A stretch of 64,000 bases of DNA from assembly GCA_020724265.1 (NCBI GenBank), contig DYHH01000006.1, positions 105,692-169,691 on the forward strand. The letters are read 5' to 3'. The DNA is from Melioribacter roseus (lineage in GTDB: Bacteria; Bacteroidota; Ignavibacteria; Ignavibacteriales; Melioribacteraceae). The position numbers were made by a program, and so were the translations under genes. Position 1 is the stretch's first letter. Each line of letters begins with the position of its first letter. Below, piece after piece: positions 8,979 to 17,435 of the stretch. The notes under the pieces were generated by a model. It saw only the letters and a list, made by a program, of their open reading frames with translations. It had not been told where the DNA came from and ran no database searches.

Positions 8979-11540
8979 TTGAACATAAGCACATTCTTTG
9001 CAAAATATCGAACGAAGTTGAGAACACCATTCTTTTATGCTTTGCTTATTCTTGGCATTTTCAACCTTTATTTTACACTCGAGATTATTCCGCAATCTAA
9101 CGATGAATGTTTATGGATACAGAAAAGAATTGATAAAGATAATGTCGGGGTATTTTTTGAGTTAGTTAAGAAAGACGGTGTTACGTGGGAAGCGGGGATT
9201 CGCGATGGCGACAGACTATTAGCAATTAATGGAGTTGAGATCAAGAACACAGGTTCAGCTCAATATCTTTTAAATCAAATTGCTGCGGGTGACTCCGCCT
9301 ATTATCTCTATGAAAGAGATGGAGTTGAATTTGAAGAATATGTTCAAATTAAAAAATTAATCAACTTTGGTTCGCTGTCCTATATTCTAACTTCAATTAT
9401 TTGGTTAATTGTTGGTTTCATTGCTATTCAATCTAACCCGGAAGGCAAGCTACAATCATTATTTTATAAGATCGGAATCTTTCTAACATTTTTTGCAACA
9501 TCGAGTTTGTTGAGCGACAACTTCAACTCCAACCCTCTTTATGAATTTGACTGGTTGATTAATATTATTACATTAGTTGTGATTTATGCCGCTTCTTTTT
9601 TGCCTTTTTATATCATATCGTTCTTTTGGATGTTTCCTAAACCGCTTCCGGTACTTAATAAGAATTTTGTGAAAAAAAGTTTGCATTGGCTACCGAGAAT
9701 TATTTTCTCTTTAGTGATTATAATATCCATTCTCAATTTATTCGGAATTTTAGGTAGTCATATGTTTTTTATCCGCCGTTATGTTGATATGACTCTAGGT
9801 AGTCTATTTATCATCTCGGTAATGACAGGATTGGTTTCACTTATTTATTCTTACACAAAACTAAAAGGTAAAAAAGAGAAGAGACCAATATTTGTAATCG
9901 TGGTTTCCTATTCATTAGCAGTTTTAGCAATAATATATACAAGCACTTTGGCAAATGAATTAGCCGAGACGATCTTCAACAACCCGGAGTTTTTCCTGCC
10001 TATATTATTTGTTGCCGTACTTCCGCTTTCTTTCGGTTATTCTATCTTTAAGTATTCGTTGATGGAAGTTAGCGATGTTATTAAGAATGCAATCTTTTAT
10101 GGCTTCTTAACGGTATCGCTTGCGGCTTCTTATTTCTTAGTAATTTATATACTCGGGCTTGGAATCAGCACTGCCATTTCAACCGAATATCAAGGAATTA
10201 TTGCAGGAATTATTTTTGTAATCTTTGCTCTGTTATTTCAGAGTACCAAAGACAAATTCCAAGAATATATAACACGTAAATTCTACCCGGAACAATTTGC
10301 CGCACAAAAGATTTTAATTCAATTCAGCAGTGAAATACCTATGGTGGTTGGAATGGAAAATATTCTGAACTACACACAGGAAATTTTTATTGACTCATTA
10401 AAAGTTAGGAAGTATGCTTTCTATCTTAGTTCAAACGGGAATAATAAATTTTCACTTGTAAGAAGTTACGGTATTTATGCATTACCGGTGGAATTCATTA
10501 GTAACAATTCTTTGTTGAATGAATCAATTAGTTCAAAAGAAAGTTTGAATAAAACTAATATTATTGAGCATGAGGAGTTTAAAACATTATTACCCGCTAT
10601 TGCGGAAGAATTGACTAAAGAATCAATTTATACGATTGTTCCATTAATAGTGAAATCAAGAATAATTGGTTTAATGCTGTTTGGTTTGAAATATTCCGGT
10701 GCAAGATTTGCGGGAAAAGATTTAGAATTGCTTAACGCTGCTGCAAATCAAGTTTCCGTTGCTTTGGAAAATGCAAGGCTATATGAGTCCGAAGTAGAAA
10801 AAATGAAATTAGAACATGATTTGGAGAATGCGAGAAAAATTCAAGAAAGTCTACTGCCTAAAACTATTCCAAAAATAAAATCATTACAAATTGCGGGCTG
10901 TATGATTCCAGCAATGCACGTTGGTGGTGATTACTATGATTTTATCAAAGTATCTGAAAGTAAACTCTATGTAATTATCGGTGATGTTTCGGGTAAAGGT
11001 TTGGCGGCTTCGTTCTATATGTCGAAACTTCAGACTATGATTCGCTTATATTGTAACGATAACACCTCACCGAAAGAAGTTCTATCTAAAATAAATAAAT
11101 CTATTTATGAAAGTATTGAGAGAAACTCTTTTATTACGGTTGCTGTTGGGCTTTTTGATTTGGAGAAAAAAAAGCTTTACTATTGCCGGGCAGGTCATAC
11201 ACCTTTGATTGAAATGAATATTAATAGTTTTACTTATCATCAATCGAAAGGGATTGGTGTAGGATTGGAAAAAGGTGATATCTTCGATTCTTCTTTAGTC
11301 GAAATTGCAATAGACTTAAAACACGAGCACAATTATATTTTCTTTTCCGATGGTATCACCGAAGCGATGAATGAACATGACGAGATGTATGGTGATTTAC
11401 GATTAGAAAAGTTACTTATTGAAAACTCAAGCAAATCTTCCGAAGCAATTCTTAATTCAACTATTCAATCAGTTGAGAAATTCCGAACAAAGAGTCCTCA
11501 GAATGACGACATCACTTTAGTTGTTGTAAAATACAATTGA
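8979..11540 (+). CDS. PDZ-7TM-GAF-SpoIIE membrane serine phosphatase
   Basis: 853 residues from a TTG start one base after the previous stop. Order: a first membrane helix (about 15-33), a PDZ-like domain outside the membrane (about 50-125, with AGIRDGDRLLAING), roughly seven further helices (about 130-410), a GAF-like domain (about 440-600), a linker, and a SpoIIE phosphatase domain (about 630-853) with GGDYYDF near 648, GDVSGKG, FFSDGITEAMN near 788 and NDDIT. The PDZ between helices could sense envelope peptides or misfolded proteins. No Shine-Dalgarno is evident for the TTG, which fits translational coupling. It is the last gene of the operon. Confidence 0.92.
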   Translation: MNISTFFAKYRTKLRTPFFYALLILGIFNLYFTLEIIPQSNDECLWIQKRIDKDNVGVFFELVKKDGVTWEAGIRDGDRLLAINGVEIKNTGSAQYLLNQIAAGDSAYYLYERDGVEFEEYVQIKKLINFGSLSYILTSIIWLIVGFIAIQSNPEGKLQSLFYKIGIFLTFFATSSLLSDNFNSNPLYEFDWLINIITLVVIYAASFLPFYIISFFWMFPKPLPVLNKNFVKKSLHWLPRIIFSLVIIISILNLFGILGSHMFFIRRYVDMTLGSLFIISVMTGLVSLIYSYTKLKGKKEKRPIFVIVVSYSLAVLAIIYTSTLANELAETIFNNPEFFLPILFVAVLPLSFGYSIFKYSLMEVSDVIKNAIFYGFLTVSLAASYFLVIYILGLGISTAISTEYQGIIAGIIFVIFALLFQSTKDKFQEYITRKFYPEQFAAQKILIQFSSEIPMVVGMENILNYTQEIFIDSLKVRKYAFYLSSNGNNKFSLVRSYGIYALPVEFISNNSLLNESISSKESLNKTNIIEHEEFKTLLPAIAEELTKESIYTIVPLIVKSRIIGLMLFGLKYSGARFAGKDLELLNAAANQVSVALENARLYESEVEKMKLEHDLENARKIQESLLPKTIPKIKSLQIAGCMIPAMHVGGDYYDFIKVSESKLYVIIGDVSGKGLAASFYMSKLQTMIRLYCNDNTSPKEVLSKINKSIYESIERNSFITVAVGLFDLEKKKLYYCRAGHTPLIEMNINSFTYHQSKGIGVGLEKGDIFDSSLVEIAIDLKHEHNYIFFSDGITEAMNEHDEMYGDLRLEKLLIENSSKSSEAILNSTIQSVEKFRTKSPQNDDITLVVVKYN

Positions 11541-11634
11541 TACAGCGTACATTACAATACAACTTCCCTTCATAATATCTCATTTATTTTTATCTTTGCA
11601 AGACTAACATTCTAACAAAAAAGGAGATGCAAAT

Positions 11635-12450
11635 TTGGATAATATTATTAATACCGCAACAAGATGGGCTGAAGCATATACCTTAAGTATCGTTGCCGCG
11701 ATAGCAATATTAATAATCGGTAAATATGCAGCTAAATTTATGAGAAACCTTTTACAGAAGTTATTGAGAAAAAGTAACCTTGATGCCGCAATAGTTAGTT
11801 TTCTCGGAAATCTTTTCTATGGATTACTTCTAACTCTTGTAGTGCTAATGGCATTAGGTGAACTTGGAGTTCAAACAACATCATTTATTGCAGTGGTTGG
11901 TGCCGCCGGTCTTGCAATTGGTTTTGCTCTTAAAGACTCTCTATCTAACTTTGCTTCAGGAGTTATGATATTGATTAATAAGCCATTTGGTATTGGAGAT
12001 TATATAGAAGCCGGTGGGACTGCAGGCACTGTTAATGAGATTAAACTTTTTGCGACTAAGTTGAAATCCCCCGATAACAAAGTTATTTTTGTTCCTAACT
12101 CGAGTATTATTGGAGGGATAATCACAAATTACTCTGCAGAAGAAACAAGAAGAGTCGATATGGAATTTGGTATAGGATACAATGATGATATTGACAAAGC
12201 AAAAGAAGTAATATTGAAATTATTAAGCAAAGACGACAGAGTATTGAAAGATCCCACCCCGCAGATTGTTGTCGGGTCACTTGGAGACAGCAGTGTTAAT
12301 ATTAGAGTTAGACCATGGGTTAGAAAAGAGAATTATTGGGGATTCTTTTTTGACATGACTGAAAATGTTAAAAAGGCGTTTGATGCTGAAGGAATTTCGA
12401 TTCCGTTTCCTCAAAGAGATGTTCATCTCTTTCAACAATCATCAAATTAA
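11635..12450 (+). CDS. Small-conductance mechanosensitive channel, MscS family
   Basis: 271 residues, close to E. coli MscS in length. Three membrane helices span about 18-125, ending in the Gly/Ala-rich pore helix TM3 (VVGAAGLAIGFALKDSLSNFASG), then the beta domain (GDYIEAGGTAGTVNEI, FVPNSSIIGGIITNYS) and the alpha-beta C-terminal domain. It releases solutes on hypo-osmotic shock in the inner membrane. I use the TTG start at 11635, placed behind a strong AAGGAG. A TATCTTTG box at 11591-11598 may be its -10/-7 element, but no good -35 is seen. A bidirectional terminator follows. Confidence 0.95.
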   Translation: MDNIINTATRWAEAYTLSIVAAIAILIIGKYAAKFMRNLLQKLLRKSNLDAAIVSFLGNLFYGLLLTLVVLMALGELGVQTTSFIAVVGAAGLAIGFALKDSLSNFASGVMILINKPFGIGDYIEAGGTAGTVNEIKLFATKLKSPDNKVIFVPNSSIIGGIITNYSAEETRRVDMEFGIGYNDDIDKAKEVILKLLSKDDRVLKDPTPQIVVGSLGDSSVNIRVRPWVRKENYWGFFFDMTENVKKAFDAEGISIPFPQRDVHLFQQSSN

Positions 12451-12479
12451 TTTTTCTTAGATCACTTTAAAACAAAAAA

Positions 12480-12503
12480 CCCGAACTCTTTTTTAAGTTC
12501 GGG
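12480..12503. terminator. Bidirectional Rho-independent terminator between mscS and secF
   Basis: CCCGAACT / AGTTCGGG inverted repeat with a T-rich loop. T tracts follow on both strands (GGGTTTTATTTT on plus, TTTTTTGTTTT on minus), so it serves the convergent mscS and secF genes. Confidence 0.88.
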
Positions 12504-12534
12504 TTTTATTTTAAATCTTTTACCAACAATCAAA

Positions 12535-13674
12535 CTAAAACTGAATCCCTTTCTTAATTCTCTTCGCATACTCTAATACAAACGGGCTAGCAACAAAGAC
12601 AGAAGAATAAGTTCCTATGAGTATACCAAAGAATAAAGTAAAGGCAAACGCACGAAGTACCTCGCCTCCGAAAAACAATAAAACGGTAACAACTACTAAT
12701 GTTGTTAAACTTGTAATAACTGTACGAGGAATAGTTTTATTAATAGCTTTGTTTATATTGTCTTCTAACGGGGCAGTTTTGTGTATTTTGATGTTTTCAC
12801 GAATTCTATCAAATACAATCACTGTATCATTAATTGAATATCCGACTAAAGTCAAAAAGGCTGCAACAACACTAATAGAAATTTCGAGGTTAAGTCCAGG
12901 GATAACATTATATAGAATAGAGAAAACACCTAGTGTAATTAAGACGTCGTGGAATAATGCAGCAACAGCACCGAGAGCAAAAACAAATTTAAAGCGGAAT
13001 CCAAGATAAACAAGAATGACTACCAATGCGAGTAATACAGCAACTACTGCATCGCGTTTTAATTCTTTACCGATTTTTGGTCCTACATTATCTTCTTTTA
13101 AAACCTGAAATTTATTATCGGGCATATTTGCAAGAAGATTTTCCTGAATCCAGTCTGAAATTCCGACTCTAACAATAAATTTATCATTATCTTCTTCTTG
13201 GCTGAACTTTGTAGCTTGAAATCCGTTTTGGAACAAAGTTCTAATTATTGATTCCAACTTATCTTTATCATTAATTTGATAAGTAACCGAAGCTCTTGTA
13301 GAATCAACTAAATTGAAATTAATGTCAGGGAAATTTTTATTAATTATTTGCTCAAGTGTTTCTATAACTTTTGGAAAAAGTTCATTCGGAATTTCTTGTA
13401 ATTCAGAACGAACAAGTATACCGGTTTCGCCTCCAAAAGTTTTTACTTCAACGTTGCCAAGACCCAAATCACTCAAATAATCTCTAATCTCACTAATTTG
13501 AATTGGTTTTTCAAATTCAAGTGCTATTTCTGATCCGCCTTTGAAATCAATACCGAATTCAATACCTCTAAAAAGTAGGCTCAATAAACCAATTGATAAA
13601 AACAAACCAGAGAAAATGTAAGCAATCTTTCTTTTACCAAGAAAATCAAAATTTGTGTTTTGAAAAATTCGCAT
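12535..13674 (-). CDS. secF: Protein translocase subunit SecF
   Basis: 379 residues, six membrane helices and a large periplasmic loop between the first two, as in SecF. Signatures include GIEFGIDFKGGSEIALEF after the first helix, the conserved SINDTVIVFDRIREN segment and GGEVLRAFAFTLFFGILIGTYSSVF near the C-terminus. With SecD it uses the proton or sodium gradient to complete protein export from the periplasmic side of SecYEG. It follows secD by 28 bp. It is longer than E. coli SecF (323 residues), mainly because of an enlarged periplasmic loop (about 75-195). Confidence 0.96.
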   Translation of the reverse strand: MRIFQNTNFDFLGKRKIAYIFSGLFLSIGLLSLLFRGIEFGIDFKGGSEIALEFEKPIQISEIRDYLSDLGLGNVEVKTFGGETGILVRSELQEIPNELFPKVIETLEQIINKNFPDINFNLVDSTRASVTYQINDKDKLESIIRTLFQNGFQATKFSQEEDNDKFIVRVGISDWIQENLLANMPDNKFQVLKEDNVGPKIGKELKRDAVVAVLLALVVILVYLGFRFKFVFALGAVAALFHDVLITLGVFSILYNVIPGLNLEISISVVAAFLTLVGYSINDTVIVFDRIRENIKIHKTAPLEDNINKAINKTIPRTVITSLTTLVVVTVLLFFGGEVLRAFAFTLFFGILIGTYSSVFVASPFVLEYAKRIKKGIQF

Positions 13675-13702
13675 GTATTAAAATTCTCCTAAATAAAAAC
13701 TT

Positions 13703-15592
13703 TTAACCAATATTAACTTTCATACCTTTAGCCGCCATCATATCTAAAACAACTCTTGTAACAACAAGTGCGGCAAATAAAGAACAAGCTATACCTATCA
13801 TAAGAGTTAAAGCAAAACCTTGTACCGGTCCGCTTCCAAATTGATATAAGATAACTCCGGTAAAAAATGTTGTTATATTTGAATCGAATATTGCAGAATA
13901 CGAATTAGAATAACCGCTTTGAATTGCGGCACGGATAGTTTTTCCGGTTGATAATTCTTCTCTAATTCTTTCATAAATAATTACGTTAGCATCAACCGCC
14001 ATACCAATTGTCAATATGATACCGGCAATACCGGGAAGTGTTAATGTAGCACTAAATCCGGCAAGTATTCCCATTATGAACAAAACAGTAAAGAATAATG
14101 CTATATCAGCTATTACTCCTGTCTTTGAGTAATAAAATATCATGAAGATTGCTACTAAAAAAAGTCCGATTAATGTCGAATTGAAACCTTGGTTAATGGA
14201 ATCCTGTCCTAGTGAAGGACCGACGGTTCTTTCTTCAATTATATCTACCGGTGCTGGAAGTGCGCCTGCTTTTAGAACAATTTCTAAAAGTTTAGCTTCT
14301 GTTAAATCGCCGATACCTTCTATTACCGAATTTCCGCTTGGTATTTTGTTCCTAATAGTAGGAGCAGAATAAACAACACCATCTAAGATAATAGCGCATC
14401 TTTTATCAATATTTGCCCCGGTAATTCTTGCCCATTCTCTTGCGCCTTCAGAGTTCATTTGCATATTTACAATCGGTGCTGAAGTCTGCGGGTCAATATT
14501 TGATTGTGCATCAACAATAACTCCACCGGTCAACTCTGCTTTTTTATTAACTAATATCATCCTGTAAATTTCTTCGCCATCTTGTGTAGCTTCTGGTTTA
14601 GCCCAGAAGACAAACTGCACATTATCAGGAATTACATTTTGAATTTCTGGTCTAACTAAATATGATTCCAATTTCGGCCTGTCACTTTGACGAACAAATG
14701 CATCGGCAAATGGGCTTTGAGGATTAATCATAGCGATGGAGAAGAAAGGATGCTCGCGGGCGAATTGTTCTTCCGTCATATCTTCTACAGCAGTAGTATC
14801 ACCTACATTGACTGTATCGGAAGGAGATTTCAATAATTCTGCCAATTTATTGTCAACTGCATTCATCACTTGTATTGTGAAATCAGCGTCTCTGACAATT
14901 TTGAATTCGAGCAAAGCACTTCCTTGTAATAATCTTTTAGCATCCTCTTCCTTAGAAATACCGGGAAGTTCGACAATAATTCTTCTTGCACCTTGTCTTT
15001 GTATACTTGGTTCGGAAACACCATACTGATCAACACGATTTCTAATAATTTCTATCGCTCTTGTTACAGCATCAGACTCTTGATCTTCGAGTGAACTTAT
15101 TATTTCCGAGTCATCTTGACGGATTGAACCAAAGTACCTGCTAAGGCGAATGTTATTCTGTTGAAGTTTTTGTGCAAGTATCGAAACAACATTTACTTCT
15201 TCAATTTTTGCTTGCTGTTCAGCTTCATTTAAGATTTCAAGAAACTTTTGATCCGGATCTTTCGCAAGTTTTTCTAAAAGCTTAGCGGTATTAACTTCCA
15301 TTACTAGATACATGCCGCCTTGCAAGTCCAAACCAAGCTTAATCCTTTTTTCGCGTGCATCTCTAAAATCAGGATTGCTGGCAAAAATTTCATCTTCTCT
15401 CATGCTGACCAAACGTTCAAAACGGTCTTCAGAAAGTTCCGGGTTTGTAGTTCTTAAACTGTCTCTAAATTGTTCTAATTTAGAATTAATGAGTTTGGTA
15501 TTCTGAGAATCGGCGTAAGTTGGATAAAGCAGATAGAGACTTAAAGCTACAGCACCTAATATGAGAATAATTCTGAATCTAAATTCTTTCAT
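13703..15592 (-). CDS. secD: Protein translocase subunit SecD
   Basis: 629 residues: an N-terminal helix, a long periplasmic part with P1-type features (LGLDLQGGMYLVMEVNT near 88-105; RNRVDQYGVSEPSIQRQG near 188-205; RRIIVELPGI), and six helices in total with the late motif GMAVDANVIIYERIREE (about 540-556). It works with SecF in pulling exported chains across the inner membrane. It is the first gene of a secD-secF transcript with its own promoter candidate at 15647-15675. It is a separate gene, not a SecDF fusion. Confidence 0.97.
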   Translation of the reverse strand: MKEFRFRIILILGAVALSLYLLYPTYADSQNTKLINSKLEQFRDSLRTTNPELSEDRFERLVSMREDEIFASNPDFRDAREKRIKLGLDLQGGMYLVMEVNTAKLLEKLAKDPDQKFLEILNEAEQQAKIEEVNVVSILAQKLQQNNIRLSRYFGSIRQDDSEIISSLEDQESDAVTRAIEIIRNRVDQYGVSEPSIQRQGARRIIVELPGISKEEDAKRLLQGSALLEFKIVRDADFTIQVMNAVDNKLAELLKSPSDTVNVGDTTAVEDMTEEQFAREHPFFSIAMINPQSPFADAFVRQSDRPKLESYLVRPEIQNVIPDNVQFVFWAKPEATQDGEEIYRMILVNKKAELTGGVIVDAQSNIDPQTSAPIVNMQMNSEGAREWARITGANIDKRCAIILDGVVYSAPTIRNKIPSGNSVIEGIGDLTEAKLLEIVLKAGALPAPVDIIEERTVGPSLGQDSINQGFNSTLIGLFLVAIFMIFYYSKTGVIADIALFFTVLFIMGILAGFSATLTLPGIAGIILTIGMAVDANVIIYERIREELSTGKTIRAAIQSGYSNSYSAIFDSNITTFFTGVILYQFGSGPVQGFALTLMIGIACSLFAALVVTRVVLDMMAAKGMKVNIG

Positions 15593-15646
15593 CCTATCAA
15601 TAAACCTTTAATTTAAGTGAATAATCTGATTTAAATTAAGACAACC

Positions 15647-15675
15647 AATATAGACAGTTAACCCCTAAAAATCAA
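15647..15675 (-). promoter_or_regulatory. Promoter candidate for secDF
   Basis: On the minus strand TTGATT, 17 nt, TATATT followed by GG; -35 at 15675-15670, -10 at 15652-15647, about 55 nt ahead of the secD ATG and downstream of the rplI terminator. Confidence 0.55.
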
Positions 15676-15723
15676 TTTAAATTGACAAATGGAATTTCTC
15701 TAAATGATTGTTTTATAAATAAT

Positions 15724-15745
15724 TAACCCGGCAGAAGCCGGGTTA
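15724..15745 (-). terminator. Terminator of the rpsF-ssb-rpsR-rplI operon
   Basis: TAACCCGGC / GCCGGGTTA (9-bp stem, AGAA loop) 18 nt past the rplI stop. The T tract on the minus strand is short and interrupted (ATTATTTAT), so efficiency is uncertain. Confidence 0.7.
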
Positions 15746-15762
15746 AAAATTGTTACTAATAT

Positions 15763-16206
15763 TTACTCTCTAACAACCCAGGTTTTAACAGTAGAATTAA
15801 CCTTCGGGTGGAGTTTTACATTAACGCTGTAAATCCCCAGAGCTTTAATAGGTTCCGTGATTTCAATTTTTCTTTTATCTATTTGAAATCCTTTTTCGTT
15901 TAAAGAATCCGCAATCATTTGAGTTGTAACAGAACCGAAAATTTTATCTTCTTCTCCAACTTTTACCGGTATGGAAATAGAAATGTTTTCAAGTTCAGAT
16001 GCAATCTTTTGAGCTTCTTCTAATTCTTTGGATTCTTTCTTAAGAATTAATTTTTTTTCTTCTTCAAAGGCTTTGATATTGCCGGGTGTTGCAATATAAG
16101 CAATTTGTCTTGGGATCAAGAAGTTGCGCGCAAAGCCGTTTTTTACTTCAACCAAGTCACCAATTTCACCCAACTTTTCGTAATTCTTTCTTAAAATTAC
16201 TTTCAT
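15763..16206 (-). CDS. rplI: 50S ribosomal protein L9
   Basis: 147 residues, typical L9 length: the N-terminal rRNA-binding domain (MKVILRKNYEKLGEIGDLVEVKNGFARNF begins with the family pattern and shows the N-G-F-A-R-N-F/L signature), a long connecting helix (about 45-75) and a C-terminal domain with the VGEEDKIFGSVT motif. Last gene of the S6-SSB-S18-L9 cluster, 14 bp after rpsR, with a Shine-Dalgarno GGAG directly upstream. Confidence 0.97.
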   Translation of the reverse strand: MKVILRKNYEKLGEIGDLVEVKNGFARNFLIPRQIAYIATPGNIKAFEEEKKLILKKESKELEEAQKIASELENISISIPVKVGEEDKIFGSVTTQMIADSLNEKGFQIDKRKIEITEPIKALGIYSVNVKLHPKVNSTVKTWVVRE

Positions 16207-16220
16207 TAGATTCTCCTCAA

Positions 16221-16430
16221 TTACTTAACAGCTTCAGAAACGTAAGGCAATATAGCAACTTGACGAGCTCTTTTAATAGCCCGTACTAATTCACGATGTT
16301 GTTTTGCACTTAAACCAGTTATTCTGCGAGGAATAATTTTCCCCTGATCAGTAATAAATTTCTGAAGTTGTTTTGAGTCTTTGTAATCAATGTAATCATC
16401 GATTACGCGTTTTACTTTTTTTACTTTCAT
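16221..16430 (-). CDS. rpsR: 30S ribosomal protein S18
   Basis: 69 residues, with the S18 core [19 protein letters not shown] and the [20 protein letters not shown] signature followed by a basic R-A-R-Q tail. It binds 16S rRNA together with S6, encoded two genes upstream. It lacks the N-terminal Cys-containing zinc motif found in some S18 versions. Confidence 0.97.
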   Translation of the reverse strand: MKVKKVKRVIDDYIDYKDSKQLQKFITDQGKIIPRRITGLSAKQHRELVRAIKRARQVAILPYVSEAVK

Positions 16431-16451
16431 TTAACTTTTCCTTCAATGAAT

Positions 16452-16928
16452 TTAATTTTTGTCGCTGTCATTCATCAAATCAGATTCTTCATCAGTCAAA
16501 AACTTATCAAAAGAATTGTCCTCATAGTTAGAATCTTCATCATCGGAAGTGGAGCTATAATCTTCATCACCATTTTGTTTGTTGAATTTATTCAAAAATT
16601 GAATTCGTTTTGCTTTTATTTCAACTATTGTTCTGTTTTTACCTTCATCAGTTTTGAAGGTTCTACTTTGAAGTTCACCGTCAACTAAAACGGCACTTCC
16701 TTTAAATAGTCTTTCACGACAGCTATCTGCTAATTTATTCCAAGCAACAACCCCAACATAGCAAACATCTTCTTGCCATTGGTTTGTGCTGTCTTTGTAT
16801 CTTCTGTTAACAGCAATGTGAAAATTTACAACCGGTGTACCATTTGTCGTTTCTCTAAAAACCGGGTCTTTTGTTAAGTTTCCAGCTACAACCACACTGT
16901 TTAATTCAGGCATTTTCAAATCAGCCAT
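16452..16928 (-). CDS. ssb: Single-stranded DNA-binding protein
   Basis: 158 residues: an OB fold over about 10-112 (NSVVVAGNLTKDPVFRETTNG; VNFHIAVNRRY; VVAWNKLADSCRERLFKGS; VLVDGELQSRTF) and an acidic Ser/Asp/Glu-rich tail. It coats single-stranded DNA in replication and repair. Unusually, the tail ends in DLMNDSDKN instead of the D-D-x-P-F type tip through which SSBs recruit partner proteins; I see no frameshift that would restore a tip. It sits between rpsF and rpsR, the usual place. An in-frame Met at residue 6 is an alternative start. Confidence 0.95.
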   Translation of the reverse strand: MADLKMPELNSVVVAGNLTKDPVFRETTNGTPVVNFHIAVNRRYKDSTNQWQEDVCYVGVVAWNKLADSCRERLFKGSAVLVDGELQSRTFKTDEGKNRTIVEIKAKRIQFLNKFNKQNGDEDYSSTSDDEDSNYEDNSFDKFLTDEESDLMNDSDKN

Positions 16929-16941
16929 TACTTACCTCCAA

Positions 16942-17334
16942 CTAGTCTGATGTTTGTTTATCTTCACTAACTGCGTTATCTACTTGTTCAGCTTCCTGTT
17001 GAGAAGCACGTTCTTTCATTTGAGCGATGTATTTGAGATCTTCTTTGCCCAACATAATTGTAAGGTATCTTACAATAGTTTCATCAAGACGATAAATTCT
17101 TTCTAACTCTTTTATTGTTTCTGTTGGAGATTCAAAACGGAAAATTGCATAATACCCGCTTTTCGATTTTTGAATTGGATAAGCTAAACGTTTTCTTCCC
17201 CAACGTTCGATGTCTGAAATTTCAGCACCATTTGTTTTGAGAGTTTCTTGAATTCTTGTGAGAGTTGTTTCGATTTGCTCATCTTCTAATGCGGCATTTA
17301 GAATTACAACACTTTCATAATGTCGTTTTGTCAT
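16942..17334 (-). CDS. rpsF: 30S ribosomal protein S6
   Basis: 130 residues: S6 fold from YESVVILNAALEDEQIE to YLTIMLGKEDLKY, including WGRKRLAYPIQKSKSGYYAIFRFES, then a Glu/Gln/Asp-rich tail of about 25 residues. First gene of the rpsF-ssb-rpsR-rplI operon, with a strong GGGAGG ribosome site. Two small hairpins lie in its 5' leader, downstream of a promoter candidate that overlaps the end of hppA. Confidence 0.97.
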   Translation of the reverse strand: MTKRHYESVVILNAALEDEQIETTLTRIQETLKTNGAEISDIERWGRKRLAYPIQKSKSGYYAIFRFESPTETIKELERIYRLDETIVRYLTIMLGKEDLKYIAQMKERASQQEAEQVDNAVSEDKQTSD

Positions 17335-17350
17335 CTATTCACCTCCCTAT

Positions 17351-17379
17351 GGACTTTTGGTCCTCCATAATTAATGGAG
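17351..17379 (-). promoter_or_regulatory. Small hairpins in the rpsF leader
   Basis: Two adjacent inverted repeats, CTCCAT/ATGGAG (17363-17379) and GGAC/GTCC (17351-17363), just before the rpsF ribosome site. In many bacteria S6-S18 binds the rpsF leader to regulate the operon; I cannot identify the conserved motif here, so this role is only a possibility. The first hairpin could also help end hppA transcription. Confidence 0.3.
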
Positions 17380-17406
17380 AACAGGGTTATAAAAAATATG
17401 TCGGCA

Positions 17407-17435
17407 AATATAGTATTATTTTATTAACGGTGCAA
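17407..17435 (-). promoter_or_regulatory. Promoter candidate for the rpsF operon
   Basis: Minus strand TTGCAC (17435-17430), 17 nt, TATATT (17412-17407) followed by TG. It overlaps the last codons of hppA; the start site would give a leader of about 65-70 nt. Confidence 0.55.

Noticed and set aside
11591..11598. TATCTTTG box as an mscS promoter
   Set aside because: It fits a Bacteroidetes -7 box but has no convincing -35 partner, so it is not listed as a feature.
15724..15745. Possible riboswitch ahead of secD
   Set aside because: The hairpin belongs to the end of the rplI transcript and lies upstream of the secD promoter candidate.
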